Source: an uncultured Collinsella sp.
GTDB taxonomy: Bacteria > Actinomycetota > Coriobacteriia > Coriobacteriales > Coriobacteriaceae
Direction: 5' to 3'
Assembly: GCA_958403395.1 (NCBI GenBank)
Contig: CATXXF010000003.1
Location: 33,515 to 97,514, forward strand
DNA: 64,000 nt
In this document: in pieces, positions 1 to 8,330 of the stretch
How positions within the stretch are numbered: the stretch's first letter is position 1
Layout: every line of letters starts with the position of its first letter
Notes under the pieces: generated by a model
What the model saw: only the letters and a program-made list of their open reading frames with translations
Told to the model about the DNA's origin: nothing
Database searches by the model: none
Translations under genes and position numbers: made by a program

Positions 1-2
1 GC

Positions 3-233
3 TGCGTCGCACGCGACGAACGCGATGAGCCGGCCGACTACTTGGTGGGGCTCATCTGCTTTATGTTTGAGCTCGTCTATCCCGCAAGCCGCGCGCTGGC
101 GCGCAAGCAGGGCGATATCTACCGCCTGCTCGACGCGCCCTTTGGTATCGTGCGGCCCTTTACCGATCCCGCCACGCAAGCGACCTGGGAGCGCTTAAAG
201 GACGAGATGCGCGACTGGCTGGCGCGCGCCTAG
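3..233 (+). CDS. C-terminal end of an unrecognised protein (5' partial)
   Basis: An open frame runs in from the left edge and ends at TAG 231-233, giving about 76 residues. The visible part is helix-rich with alternating acidic and basic residues, and ends DEMRDWLARA. I do not recognise a family; the fragment is too short and has no catalytic motif. Its stop codon overlaps the stop codon of the convergent etfA gene by a few bases, so the two genes meet tail to tail with no room for a terminator. Codon use matches the neighbours. Confidence 0.55.
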   Translation, partial: CVARDERDEPADYLVGLICFMFELVYPASRALARKQGDIYRLLDAPFGIVRPFTDPATQATWERLKDEMRDWLARA

Positions 234-1435
234 CGCTCGAGCTGGGCCAGGAGCTCCTCGACGACTTCGACGGCGTCGCCGACAACTTTGTACTGCGCAG
301 CGCCAAAGATGGGAGCATCCGGGTCCTCGTTGACGGCGATGATGCACTCCGCGCCGCCGATGCCGGCTAGGTGCTGGATAGCACCCGAAACGCCGATGCT
401 CACGAGGAGCTTAGGCGAAACCGACACGCCGGTCTGGCCAATCTGGTGGCGGTACTCCAGCCAGCCCGCCTCCACGACGGGACGCGTGCAACCAAGCTCG
501 GCACCCAGCGCATCGGCGAGCTTTCGCATCAGAGGCAGATTCTTCTTGGAGCCAATGCCGCGGCCCACCACGACCAGGCGCTCGGCATCGGCAATTGATG
601 CCTGCTGCCCCCACTCCTCGGCTGGAATCGAGATCTTGACGCGGGCCTTAACATCATCCGCCAGCGATACCTGGGTAATCGTGCCAGAGCGGCCGTAATC
701 AAACTCGGGCGCTCCAAAGATGCCGGGACGCACCGTTGCCATCTGGGGACGATGATTGGGGCAGATAATGGTGGCCATCAAGTTGCCGCCAAACGCCGGG
801 CGCGTCTGCTGCAGTAGGCCCGACTCCGCATCCATCGAAAGCACGGTGCAGTCGGCCGTAAGACCCGTCTGCGAACGCACGGCAACGCCGGGTGCCAGTT
901 CGCGACCAAAAGCGGTTGCACCATATAGGATGGCCTCGGGTTTGCGTTCGGCTGCCAAATCGCAGATCAAGCGGGCGTAGACCTCCGCATCGTTTTGGCG
1001 CAGGCGCTCGTCGCGACAGACCAGGACTTCGTCGGCGCCCGCGCAAACCAGATGCTCCAGGTCCCCAAGCGAGCCCTCGGGGCTCATGCCGACCAGTGCC
1101 ACCAGACGGCAGCCGCGAGCATCGGCAAGCTCGCGCCCCTTGCCCATGAGCTCGTAGGCCACGGGAGCCACGGCATCGTGCTCGTCAGTCTGCACGAAGA
1201 CCCAAATGTCTCGATATGCATCAAGGTCCACCGCACCAGCGGCCTCGTCACGCTCGATCGAGATAGCATTGACGGGGCAGGCGTCGACGCACCCACCGCA
1301 TAGGATGCAGCCGTCAGTTACGCGGGCGCATCGGTTGGGTCGCTCGCCTTCCACTACGATGCCGCCCGAGGCACAGGCGCGAACGCAGCGACCGCAGCCG
1401 ATACAGGCTTCGCTATCGATAATCAGTCCGCTCAT
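230..1435 (-). CDS. etfA: Electron transfer flavoprotein alpha subunit with N-terminal ferredoxin domain (LctC-like)
   Basis: 401 residues. Residues 1-65 hold two 4Fe-4S motifs (CIGCGRCVRAC and CILCGGCVDAC). The ETF alpha N-domain follows, then the FAD-binding C-domain with VVGRGIG, the TGVSVSPKL stretch and the SGAIQHLAG stretch. ETF alpha carries FAD and passes electrons between its partner dehydrogenase and ferredoxin or NAD. A ferredoxin-fused alpha subunit next to an FAD-linked 2-hydroxyacid dehydrogenase is the arrangement of the electron-confurcating lactate dehydrogenase/EtfABC complex of acetogens. The ATG directly follows the TAG of etfB (TAGATG), so translation is probably coupled. 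The order lctD-etfB-etfA suggests one operon. The ETF assignment is firm; the substrate is inferred. Confidence 0.9.
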   Translation of the reverse strand: MSGLIIDSEACIGCGRCVRACASGGIVVEGERPNRCARVTDGCILCGGCVDACPVNAISIERDEAAGAVDLDAYRDIWVFVQTDEHDAVAPVAYELMGKGRELADARGCRLVALVGMSPEGSLGDLEHLVCAGADEVLVCRDERLRQNDAEVYARLICDLAAERKPEAILYGATAFGRELAPGVAVRSQTGLTADCTVLSMDAESGLLQQTRPAFGGNLMATIICPNHRPQMATVRPGIFGAPEFDYGRSGTITQVSLADDVKARVKISIPAEEWGQQASIADAERLVVVGRGIGSKKNLPLMRKLADALGAELGCTRPVVEAGWLEYRHQIGQTGVSVSPKLLVSIGVSGAIQHLAGIGGAECIIAVNEDPDAPIFGAAQYKVVGDAVEVVEELLAQLER

Positions 1436-2251
1436 CTATGCCATCCCCTCGATAATCTTGGCAAGCTTTGCCGCCTGCTCGGACGCCGTCCCCTCAACGG
1501 CCTCGCACGTTTGGTCACGGTCGGGCACAAACGAGCGCACGACCTGTGTCGGCGACCCGGCAAGACCGCAACGCGCGGGGTCGGCGTTCACGTCGGCGGC
1601 ACTGACCACGCGCACGTCCGCCTCCTCCGCCGCGCGAATACCGGCAATACTCGGCATACGCAACTGGCCAATCTCCTTGGCAGTCGTCATCGCGCACGGC
1701 ATCTCAAGGTACACCGTCTCCTCGCCGGCATCGCATCCGTGAACGAGCGCCAGCGAGCCACAGGTCGTAAAGCCCGCGCTCTGCACGCAGCTCACGTCGG
1801 TCACGCAGGGAATATCAAAGGCACCGGCAAGCTCGGGACCAATCTGGGCCGTATCGCCATCCACCGCCATCTTGCCGCAGATGAGCAGGTCGAAGTCCTC
1901 GTCGAGCGCCTCGATGCCGCACTTGAGGGCATAGGTGGTCGCCAGGGTATCGGCACCTGCAAAGGCGCGATCGGTCAGCAGCAGCGCGTCGTCGGCACCT
2001 CGAGCGATGCAGTCGCGCAGCAGCGACTCGGTCGCGGGGATGCCCATCGACACCACCGTTACGCGCACGTCCATGCCAAAGCCGATAAAGTCGTCCTTCA
2101 GCGCCAGCGCGCATTCCAAAGCGCTCGCATCAAAGGGATTAATGACCGCCTGCTTGCCATCGCGCACGATGGTATTGGTCTTGGGGTCCATCTTGACCTC
2201 GGTGCTGCCCGGCACGGCCTTGACGCACACCACCATATGGAAATCGCTCAT
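1436..2251 (-). CDS. etfB: Electron transfer flavoprotein beta subunit (LctB-like)
   Basis: About 271 residues with the ETF beta signature: VVCVKAVPGSTEV at the N-terminus, INPFDASALECAL, and the conserved stretch around DLLICGKMAVDGDTAQIGPELA. This subunit carries the nucleotide (bifurcating FAD or AMP) and forms the electron entry site with EtfA. Two starts are possible. A GTG at 2257 overlaps the lctD stop (GTGA). I prefer the ATG two codons later (2251), because the AAAGGGGG Shine-Dalgarno lies about 9 nt upstream of it and only about 3 nt from the GTG. It lies between lctD and etfA in a tightly packed operon and probably works with both as one soluble complex. Confidence 0.9.
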   Translation of the reverse strand: MSDFHMVVCVKAVPGSTEVKMDPKTNTIVRDGKQAVINPFDASALECALALKDDFIGFGMDVRVTVVSMGIPATESLLRDCIARGADDALLLTDRAFAGADTLATTYALKCGIEALDEDFDLLICGKMAVDGDTAQIGPELAGAFDIPCVTDVSCVQSAGFTTCGSLALVHGCDAGEETVYLEMPCAMTTAKEIGQLRMPSIAGIRAAEEADVRVVSAADVNADPARCGLAGSPTQVVRSFVPDRDQTCEAVEGTASEQAAKLAKIIEGMA

Positions 2252-2253
2252 CT

Positions 2254-3855
2254 TCACGCGCCCCCTTTCTGGACGAGCCCATCCAAGAGCTTCTCCGAAA
2301 ACAGGTTGCCGCGACCCAGCTGCCCGTCGGGATCGAGCTGGAGCTTGAGCCGCGCCGACTCGACCATGGCCTCGTGACCGTACATCGCCTCCAAGAAGCC
2401 CGCCTTGATCTTGCCGACGCCATGCTCGGCAGAAACGGCACCGCCCATGGCCGTGACCTCAGAAGCCCACTGGGCAAACAGCTCGCCACCGCGACGGTAG
2501 TCCTGCGCATCGCGCGGCAGGATGTTCACATGCAGATGGTTGTTACCGATGTGCCCCCAGGCAGCAGATTCAAGCCCGCTTTCGGCCAGTGTGCGGCGAT
2601 AGAGGGCCACGACATCGGCAAGGCGTGCATTGGGCACCGACATGTCCGAACCCAGTTTGGTGATGGTGGGATCCGTGCGGCGACGCTCGTCGATGAACAT
2701 GTTGACACTCTCGGGGACCGCATGGCGGAAGAACCGCTGGCACTCGCGATCGACCTCGGTGCGCGCGACCCATGTCGCATCGTCACTGCCGCCCGCAAGC
2801 TCCAGTACCCACCCCAAGTGATACAGCTCCTCAGTCGCCTGGGCTTCGTCGTCGCAGTCGAGCTCCACGTAGACACAGACCTTGGCGTCTTTGTCGAGCG
2901 CAGGCAGCGAGGCAAACGCCGTCGACTGCTCACGCTGACGACGCAGGATATCCAGGGCGCCAGCATCGAAGTACTCGATGGCAGCCGCATGGGACAGGAC
3001 GGGACGCACAGAATCGGTGAAGGACACGGCCTTGTCTTCGCTGTCGAAGAAGCAGCTCACGCCCCAAACGACCGCGGGTGCCACCTGCAGGGCAATCTCG
3101 AGTTCGGTGATGACACCGATTGTGCCACACGCACCGATAAACAGATCGATGGCATCCATATCGTCAGCAACGAAATAGCCCGAAGCATTTTTTGTCTTGG
3201 GCATGGTATAGCCGGGAAGATCGAGCTCGAGTGTACGGCCCGCTGCCGTCACGAGCGACAGGTGGCGGCCCTGGGCAAAAGCCTCGCCGCGCCGAAGCTC
3301 AAGCAAATCGCCATCAGCCAGCACGACGTGGAGTCCCGTGATATGTGGGCGCATGGGGCCGTAGGCGTAGCTGCGGGCACCGGAGGCGTTACATGCCGCC
3401 ATGCCGCCCAGACAGGCAGACGCCTCGGTGGGATCGGTGGGAAAGAACTGCTCGGGAGCCTCTTGGAACTCCTCGTAGGCCTCAAGCGATGCCTGGTCCC
3501 AACCAGCGGTCGGCAGCACCTTCTTGCTCAGCTGCTTGCGCAGCTCCGAGAGCACAACGCCCGGCTCCACGCGCAGCAGAAATTGGCCTTGTTCATCGCG
3601 GCGAAGGCCCAAATAGCGATTCATACGGGAAGTATTGAGGATATGCCCGCCGTGGGGCACGGCACCGGCGGCAAGGCCGGTTCGGGCGCCCTGAACCGTT
3701 ACCGGGACACGCTCGGCATGGAGCTTTTCCAAAATGGCACGGACCTCGTCTTCCGTTGTCGGAAACGAGATGCTCGATGCTTCGCCCGATGCGCGAGATT
3801 CATCGCGGCCATACTCTTCGAACTCGTCGGTGAAGGGTTTGATGGTTACAGACAC
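2254..3855 (-). CDS. lctD: FAD-linked 2-hydroxyacid (probably D-lactate) dehydrogenase, LctD/GlcD family
   Basis: 533 residues of the FAD_binding_4 plus FAD-oxidase C family. The N-terminal FAD domain shows VTVQGARTGLAAG (about residues 53-65), then ACLGGMAACNASG near 150. The C-terminal cap carries HIGNNHLHVNI with candidate metal-binding histidines, and SAEHGVGK near 485. Members oxidise D-lactate or glycolate. The cotranscribed etfBA genes indicate that electrons go to ETF rather than directly to quinone or oxygen, as in the lactate dehydrogenase of acetogens. The GTG start at 3855 follows a GGTGGAG ribosome site. No lactate permease or racemase is linked here, so lactate as substrate is a family-based guess. 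Confidence 0.85.
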   Translation of the reverse strand: MSVTIKPFTDEFEEYGRDESRASGEASSISFPTTEDEVRAILEKLHAERVPVTVQGARTGLAAGAVPHGGHILNTSRMNRYLGLRRDEQGQFLLRVEPGVVLSELRKQLSKKVLPTAGWDQASLEAYEEFQEAPEQFFPTDPTEASACLGGMAACNASGARSYAYGPMRPHITGLHVVLADGDLLELRRGEAFAQGRHLSLVTAAGRTLELDLPGYTMPKTKNASGYFVADDMDAIDLFIGACGTIGVITELEIALQVAPAVVWGVSCFFDSEDKAVSFTDSVRPVLSHAAAIEYFDAGALDILRRQREQSTAFASLPALDKDAKVCVYVELDCDDEAQATEELYHLGWVLELAGGSDDATWVARTEVDRECQRFFRHAVPESVNMFIDERRRTDPTITKLGSDMSVPNARLADVVALYRRTLAESGLESAAWGHIGNNHLHVNILPRDAQDYRRGGELFAQWASEVTAMGGAVSAEHGVGKIKAGFLEAMYGHEAMVESARLKLQLDPDGQLGRGNLFSEKLLDGLVQKGGA

Positions 3856-4201
3856 GCGAACTCCACCTTTAGCTAACTACAGTGTTTGCAGGGAGATGTT
3901 ACCGCATCGTTTCGTCGACGTGTTCGAGACCGTCTCCATAATTGGCGATTTTTACGTTCGTGCAATTCGGCGAGCGGCTGGATTTCCTCGGCAGACGATG
4001 CTTTTAACACATATGGCCCCGCCGTCACTGACCGCGCGATTGCCGCTCGAAAAAAGTTGGAGTATTTTTTGCCGCCTTTTACCTGCGGAGACGCCAATCC
4101 GTCAAGCATTTGGTCAGCAATTGGTCAAGTAACGGCTGATACGGTCGGCATCGACAGCCAAAACCGACAGAAGTTTTGGCCCCAGAAGCAGGGAGGTTCC
4201 C
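3856..4201. other. Divergent intergenic region, lctD / surface locus
   Basis: This 346-bp region separates two divergent operons and should hold both promoters. I see AT-rich blocks and two TTGGTCA direct repeats about 12 bp apart near 4110-4130, which could bind a regulator of either operon. A short minus-strand frame through 3873-4109 has no ribosome site or recognisable protein and is not called. Confidence 0.35.
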
Positions 4202-4498
4202 ATGGCATATTACTGGCCCCAGTACGGCATCGCCATCGAAGTCGACGACGATCCCCATCTCCTGCCTTTCGACGAAGAGGCATTCCCCGATACGACGGTC
4301 TACCACGTTACCACCGATGTGATCTGCGACCCCGAGTCGTTCTCGGCGCTCGCCCACCACATCGCGCATATCCACGACATCGAGCTCCCTCCCGACTTCG
4401 ACGAGCTCGTCTACTCGCGCCGTCTGATGCTTCACATGCTCTTTGGAGCGGACCCGTCCACCTTTGCGCGCATCTATACCGCCAAGGATGCCGCATGA
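4202..4498 (+). CDS. Small acidic protein of unknown function, first gene of the surface locus
   Basis: 98 residues. The ATG at 4202 is preceded by AGGGAGG with good spacing. The protein is acidic and rich in His, Asp and Glu, including DDDPHLLPFDEE near the N-terminus. It has no signal peptide, membrane segment or Cys. I do not recognise a family. Its stop overlaps the start of the next gene (ATGA, 4495-4498), so the two are translationally coupled. It heads a run of plus-strand genes for membrane-bound or secreted proteins and may be a cytoplasmic accessory to them. Confidence 0.7.
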   Translation: MAYYWPQYGIAIEVDDDPHLLPFDEEAFPDTTVYHVTTDVICDPESFSALAHHIAHIHDIELPPDFDELVYSRRLMLHMLFGADPSTFARIYTAKDAA

Positions 4499-5004
4499 GC
4501 GCGAAGAAGCCACCCCACTTTGCAGGCCTGGGTCGTCGCAAGAAGCTCATCGTTGCCTGCTTGGCCATCGTCTGTGCCCTTGTCGCCGTAGGACTATACG
4601 TTTGGCAGTCGCAGCCCGTACCCGAGGCGGGCGCTTCGGTTACGACGGCCGAGGGCAAAACGCGCCAGGAAATCCAAGATGAGCTCGACGCCATCGTCCG
4701 CGACAACATGATGACGATTTCGGTCGCGCCGGTCGCTCAGCTGCAGGAGGACGGCAAACTGCGCGTCAACGTGCAAAACGTCCAAGACAATAAATTTCCC
4801 CAGCGATTCCGCGTCATCCAAAACGACGAGACCATGTACGAATCCGGTGTGGTCGAGACCGGCAAGACAATCGAGACGTGCCCCGCCGGCGACATCAAAG
4901 AAGGCGAGGCGTACATCGAGATCCAGGCACTCGATGCAAAGACCCTCGACAGCCACGGCAATCCGACACGTGTCAAGGTACGGGTTGAGCAAACCGAGAA
5001 CTAG
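4495..5004 (+). CDS. Membrane-anchored extracytoplasmic protein of unknown function
   Basis: 169 residues starting at the ATG that overlaps the previous stop codon. Residues 1-17 are basic (GLGRRKK), about 18-36 form one hydrophobic segment (IVACLAIVCALVAVGLYV), and the rest is a soluble domain outside the membrane. There is no lipobox or cell-wall sorting motif, so it is probably a single-pass N-in protein. The outer part has alternating hydrophobic residues typical of beta sandwich domains and the stretch YESGVVETGKTIE. Its neighbours are a small cytoplasmic protein upstream and secreted proteins downstream, suggesting a role in display or assembly of the surface proteins. No family is recognised. 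Confidence 0.75.
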   Translation: MSAKKPPHFAGLGRRKKLIVACLAIVCALVAVGLYVWQSQPVPEAGASVTTAEGKTRQEIQDELDAIVRDNMMTISVAPVAQLQEDGKLRVNVQNVQDNKFPQRFRVIQNDETMYESGVVETGKTIETCPAGDIKEGEAYIEIQALDAKTLDSHGNPTRVKVRVEQTEN

Positions 5005-5093
5005 CCTTCCGGCCGACACGGCACCGCATGCAATTCACCAGCATTCGTCCAATCATCGCGGGGACGGCCCGCGGCGAATAGAAAGGAACGACC

Positions 5094-5693
5094 ATGGACA
5101 TCACCAGGAACATGAACGGAGTCAGAGCGCTCGTCGTGGGCACAGGGCTCGCGCTCGCGCTCGCAATGGGCGCCGCCCCGACGCCAGCTATGGCAGCCGG
5201 GCGCGTTGGAACCACGAAGGTAATGGTCAGGACCGAGATCGACAACGTTGAGTTCAAAGTTCCGACGGTTATTCCCTTCGTCGCCAAGGCCGACGGCACG
5301 CTTCAGGGCCCCTCAGAAGACGCGACCACCATCGGCAATCATTCGGCCTACGGCATCCATGTCACCAACATGAAGATCGACGCCATGAACACCTGGACCA
5401 TTGCCGCCGACGCCAAGGCCGGAACCGCGCAGAACTCCATCGACTTTAAGGTCGGCCCCGACGGCGCGCTCCAGAACGCCAGCGCCGCCGCGCAAGGGAC
5501 GGGCCTCGATCTTTCCAAGAATGCAGCCTTCGACATGGGCTACCAGGGCATTGCCGGCGGCACGGACAAAATCAAGCTCAAGACAAGCGGAAACGTCGCC
5601 CGCGTCACGCGCGACATCTTCCGCGTAACCGGCGAAGGCGATCAGGTTGCGACGATCACCTGGACGGTCGAGCCCGGTGCGCACACGGCATAA
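5094..5693 (+). CDS. Secreted beta-rich surface protein, WxL- or camelysin-like
   Basis: 199 residues. A signal peptide is clear: a charged start, a hydrophobic core ALVVGTGLALALAMGAA and an AMA-AG cleavage site near residue 35. The mature part is beta-rich with one WTIAADAK and a C-terminal ATITWTVEPG. The latter resembles the terminal strand of WxL-type and camelysin/TasA-like domains, but the match is weak. It has no sorting motif of its own. The next gene starts 17 bp before its stop and encodes a tiny anchored protein, so the pair may assemble together. The ribosome site is GAAAGGA upstream of 5094. Confidence 0.7.
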   Translation: MDITRNMNGVRALVVGTGLALALAMGAAPTPAMAAGRVGTTKVMVRTEIDNVEFKVPTVIPFVAKADGTLQGPSEDATTIGNHSAYGIHVTNMKIDAMNTWTIAADAKAGTAQNSIDFKVGPDGALQNASAAAQGTGLDLSKNAAFDMGYQGIAGGTDKIKLKTSGNVARVTRDIFRVTGEGDQVATITWTVEPGAHTA

Positions 5694-5958
5694 GGCCGTC
5701 GCCCTGGCCGCCGCCGTCAGCATCCTAGCGTTTGGGCCAGCCATGGCCTTTGCCCAGCAAGAACAGGCGCAGGCCGCCACGCAAGTGACGGTCGACCTCT
5801 TGGAGCTCGACCGCGGCGACCGCGAGGAACCGTTGGCGCAGACAGGCGACAGACGATGGCTCTTGGCAGCAGGCGCCACAGCAGCAGGCGCGGGAACCGC
5901 CGGCCTCGGTCTGCACATCAAACGCAGCCAGAAACAAAACACGGACAGGCCGCACTAA
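5677..5958 (+). CDS. Tiny sortase-anchored protein with an LAQTG sorting signal
   Basis: 93 residues from a GTG start at 5677 that overlaps the upstream gene by 17 bp; a longer start at 5647 is possible but would spoil the signal peptide. The protein is almost only signals. It has a signal peptide (HKAVALAAAVSILAFGPAMAFA), a mature stretch of about 35 residues, then LAQTGD, a hydrophobic segment (LAAGATAAGAGTAGLGL) and a basic tail (KRSQK). LAxTG is the motif recognised by class E sortases in Actinobacteria. With so little mature sequence, it may serve as a wall anchor for the coupled upstream protein. No sortase gene lies in the window. Confidence 0.7.
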   Translation: MRTRHKAVALAAAVSILAFGPAMAFAQQEQAQAATQVTVDLLELDRGDREEPLAQTGDRRWLLAAGATAAGAGTAGLGLHIKRSQKQNTDRPH

Positions 5959-5976
5959 ATTAGCTAAGGAGACCCC

Positions 5977-7407
5977 ATGGCATCGAAGAACCTTTTGCCC
6001 GTCGTCGCACTCTGCGGCGCGCTCGCAACCGGAACGCCTGTCGCCGCTTGGGCGACTCCCGTCATGGCAGACTCCTTACCAGTAGCCCTAAGTTCCGCAC
6101 CAAATCCGTCGAGCGCCATTGCGTGCGAGCGTTTTTCGATCGCACAGGCCGTGATCTCAACCTCGGGATGCCTTCGTCGTAATACGGACGGCTCGATAGT
6201 CGTGGATATCAATCGTTCGAACAAGGCAAACGGCTCCCAGGCGGGGTGCGCCGTCTGCACGTGGCGCTCGGTTGTGCTCGATGCGGATGGCGATCCATGC
6301 AATTTAGAGCTGCGCATCGACATCGCTTCGGTCGATGACTCGGCGAACGGAGCGAAGGTCGCCTTCGACGGTGCGTTTTTCGAGAAAGGAGGCGGTATAT
6401 GTCTGGGCTGCGCCGCCGCGAATGCAGACGATGCGCAGCCCACCCTCTCATTCACGGCATCGTTGCGGCTGACCAAAGCCGGTACCGATGTTATCGCGGC
6501 GGGAGAAGCGTCCCTGCTGTTCTACGCCGTCAGCACCAAAGACACAGACGCTCATTTCGAGAAGCCAGCCGGATCACTCAGCCTTACACGAGGGATAGAG
6601 GCAGGCCCTATTGAAATCGATGCCCACGCGCAAAGCAGGCAACGCATTCTTGCCGACCCGGCGCTTCTCGAAATGGAGTGGAACGGATCCGGAGCCATCG
6701 GAATTCTCCCCTCCGCGTTTGACGCCAAGACGCTCCCCCCAAACGACGAACCCATCAACGCAACCATACAAGAAGAGAGCGCGGACAAAGAAGCAGGTGC
6801 GGGCGACACGCCGTCGCCGACAAACAGCGTCCCAGCTTCTCTCGAAGCGCCGAATGAGCCCGCTGCCGATCCAAACGATCCCGAGCTCGCGGACAGTCTG
6901 GGGCTTGCTGATCCTCAAGAGATCGATGAAGGTAACTGCTGCGTGCTTGCCGCGCTCGACCACACAGAGGTCATCGACGCTGTGAACATCGAAGTTGCCG
7001 CCGCCAATCAGCCCGTCCGCAAGTCGGCTATCATCGCATTTCCTGAATCCATCGAAGTCGTCTTTTTGCCATCGGGCGAGGTCGTGGCCCCAACACTGCT
7101 CACCTTGTTGGGCGCCAAGAATACTCGAAACGAAATTAAAAAGGTCACAGTTGTCGACCCTGCAACCACCGCCAAGCTGCGTCTATACGCCGTTGCTCCA
7201 GACGGAGGCAAGACCTTGGAATTCGATGGCGACACACTCCTGGCCTGGCGACGCCTGGACATTATGCAAGACGTCTCGTATCAGATCGAACTCGAAGGGT
7301 TTGATCGTGCCCGCGATGCCAATATCATCGCCGCGGCTATTGAATCCCCACAGCGGCTTATGACACTGCGCTTTGAATACTATCCCTATGTCCCGACAAC
7401 CACCTGA
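5977..7407 (+). CDS. Secreted protein of unknown function with Cys-rich N-terminal and acidic linker regions
   Basis: 476 residues preceded by an AAGGAG ribosome site. The signal peptide is weak but present (LPVVALCGALATGTPVAAWA). The N-terminal third contains several cysteines, including CERF, GCLRR, GCAVC and CLGCAA, which may form disulfides. Residues about 265-320 are an acidic Pro/Glu/Ala-rich linker. The C-terminal third is beta-rich and includes EVVFLPSGEVVAPT, which loosely resembles the VIPFVAKADGTLQGPS stretch of the 5094 protein, so the two may share a fold. No membrane anchor or sorting signal is visible. It ends the surface locus. The family is not recognised. Confidence 0.65.
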   Translation: MASKNLLPVVALCGALATGTPVAAWATPVMADSLPVALSSAPNPSSAIACERFSIAQAVISTSGCLRRNTDGSIVVDINRSNKANGSQAGCAVCTWRSVVLDADGDPCNLELRIDIASVDDSANGAKVAFDGAFFEKGGGICLGCAAANADDAQPTLSFTASLRLTKAGTDVIAAGEASLLFYAVSTKDTDAHFEKPAGSLSLTRGIEAGPIEIDAHAQSRQRILADPALLEMEWNGSGAIGILPSAFDAKTLPPNDEPINATIQEESADKEAGAGDTPSPTNSVPASLEAPNEPAADPNDPELADSLGLADPQEIDEGNCCVLAALDHTEVIDAVNIEVAAANQPVRKSAIIAFPESIEVVFLPSGEVVAPTLLTLLGAKNTRNEIKKVTVVDPATTAKLRLYAVAPDGGKTLEFDGDTLLAWRRLDIMQDVSYQIELEGFDRARDANIIAAAIESPQRLMTLRFEYYPYVPTTT

Positions 7408-7525
7408 GGCTTAAATGCCGCGCATCATTCCTAATACCACTTATATAACGTATTAGATGAGTCGCGATGTACCTCGCATTTCGTTCTGCTACGATTGCCA
7501 CGTTGGCATCAATACAGGAGGGCTC

Positions 7526-8242
7526 ATGCCGGGCTTGGGAACAATCATCAACGTTGTGCTTTTAGTTGCGGGCGGTCTTTTGGGATTAGCGGGCGGCCGC
7601 TTCATTACACCGCGCATCCAAGACACGCTCATGAAAGCATCGGGGCTGTGCGTCCTGTTTATCGGCCTTGGCGGCACCATGCAAAAGATGCTCCTTATCG
7701 ATGGGAAGGCGCTAGCGACCACCGGCACCACCATGCTCATCGTCTCGTTCGCCCTCGGCTCGCTCATCGGCGAGGCCATCAACTTGGAGGCCGCCATCGA
7801 GAACCTTGGCGAATGGCTCAAGCGCAAAACCGGCAGCGAGGGCGATAACGAGTTCACCAACGCTTTTGTCTCGACTTCACTCACCGTGTGTATCGGCGCC
7901 ATGGCCATTGTGGGATCGATCCAGGACGGTCTGCTCGGTGACTGGTCAACGCTTGCCCTGAAAGGCGCATTGGACTGCATCATCGTCTGCACCATGACGG
8001 CGTCGCTTGGCCGCGGCTGCATTTTCTCCGCCCTGCCCGTCGCCGTGTTCCAGGGGACGATCACGCTGTTTGCCGGCGCACTCTCCCCCATCATGACTAC
8101 GGCAGCCCTCGACAGCCTTTCGCTCGTAGGCTCCATGCTCATCTTCTGCGTCGGCGTCAACCTCATCCGTCCTCAGACCTTCCGCACGGCCAATATGCTC
8201 CCCTCCGTCGTCATCGCCGTCATCTACGCCCTCCTGTTCTAA
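7526..8242 (+). CDS. DUF554 integral membrane protein (YdfK-like)
   Basis: 238 residues starting at ATG 7526 behind a strong AGGAGGG site at 7517-7523; an upstream in-frame start at 7457 lacks such a site. The protein has about seven hydrophobic segments, the N-terminal GTIINVVLLVAGGLLGLAGG and the internal SIQDGLLGD block typical of DUF554. The family is probably a small-molecule transporter or channel; the substrate is unknown. It stands alone, with a likely promoter of its own in the AT-rich stretch 7430-7460 and another promoter region after it for the TerB cassette. Confidence 0.85.
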   Translation: MPGLGTIINVVLLVAGGLLGLAGGRFITPRIQDTLMKASGLCVLFIGLGGTMQKMLLIDGKALATTGTTMLIVSFALGSLIGEAINLEAAIENLGEWLKRKTGSEGDNEFTNAFVSTSLTVCIGAMAIVGSIQDGLLGDWSTLALKGALDCIIVCTMTASLGRGCIFSALPVAVFQGTITLFAGALSPIMTTAALDSLSLVGSMLIFCVGVNLIRPQTFRTANMLPSVVIAVIYALLF

Positions 8243-8263
8243 ATCTATCTACGCAGCAGTATC

Positions 8264-8293
8264 TCGAACACCTGTTTGATGCTGTGCTATGAT
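8264..8293 (+). promoter_or_regulatory. Putative promoter of the TerB_N/BrxD/BrxHI cassette
   Basis: TCGAAC at 8264-8269 and TATGAT at 8288-8293 are 18 bp apart, a plausible sigma-70-type promoter about 38 bp before the GTG start at 8331. The region from 8243 to 8330 is the only room for a promoter in front of the three-gene cassette. Confidence 0.4.
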
Positions 8294-8330
8294 ATGAGGT
8301 CACCGAAGCTGCGTTAGGAGAGGAGAAGCG

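Noticed and set aside
2374..3876. Long open frame opposite the lctD gene
   Set aside because: It mirrors the lctD coding frame on the other strand; GC-rich codon bias keeps it open. No ribosome site or family.
3873..4109. 78-codon minus-strand frame in the lctD upstream region
   Set aside because: No ribosome site, no similarity and it overlaps the expected promoters.
5094..5958. Frameshifted single gene made of the secreted protein and the LAQTG protein
   Set aside because: The second frame has its own start and full signal peptide, so two separate proteins are more likely.
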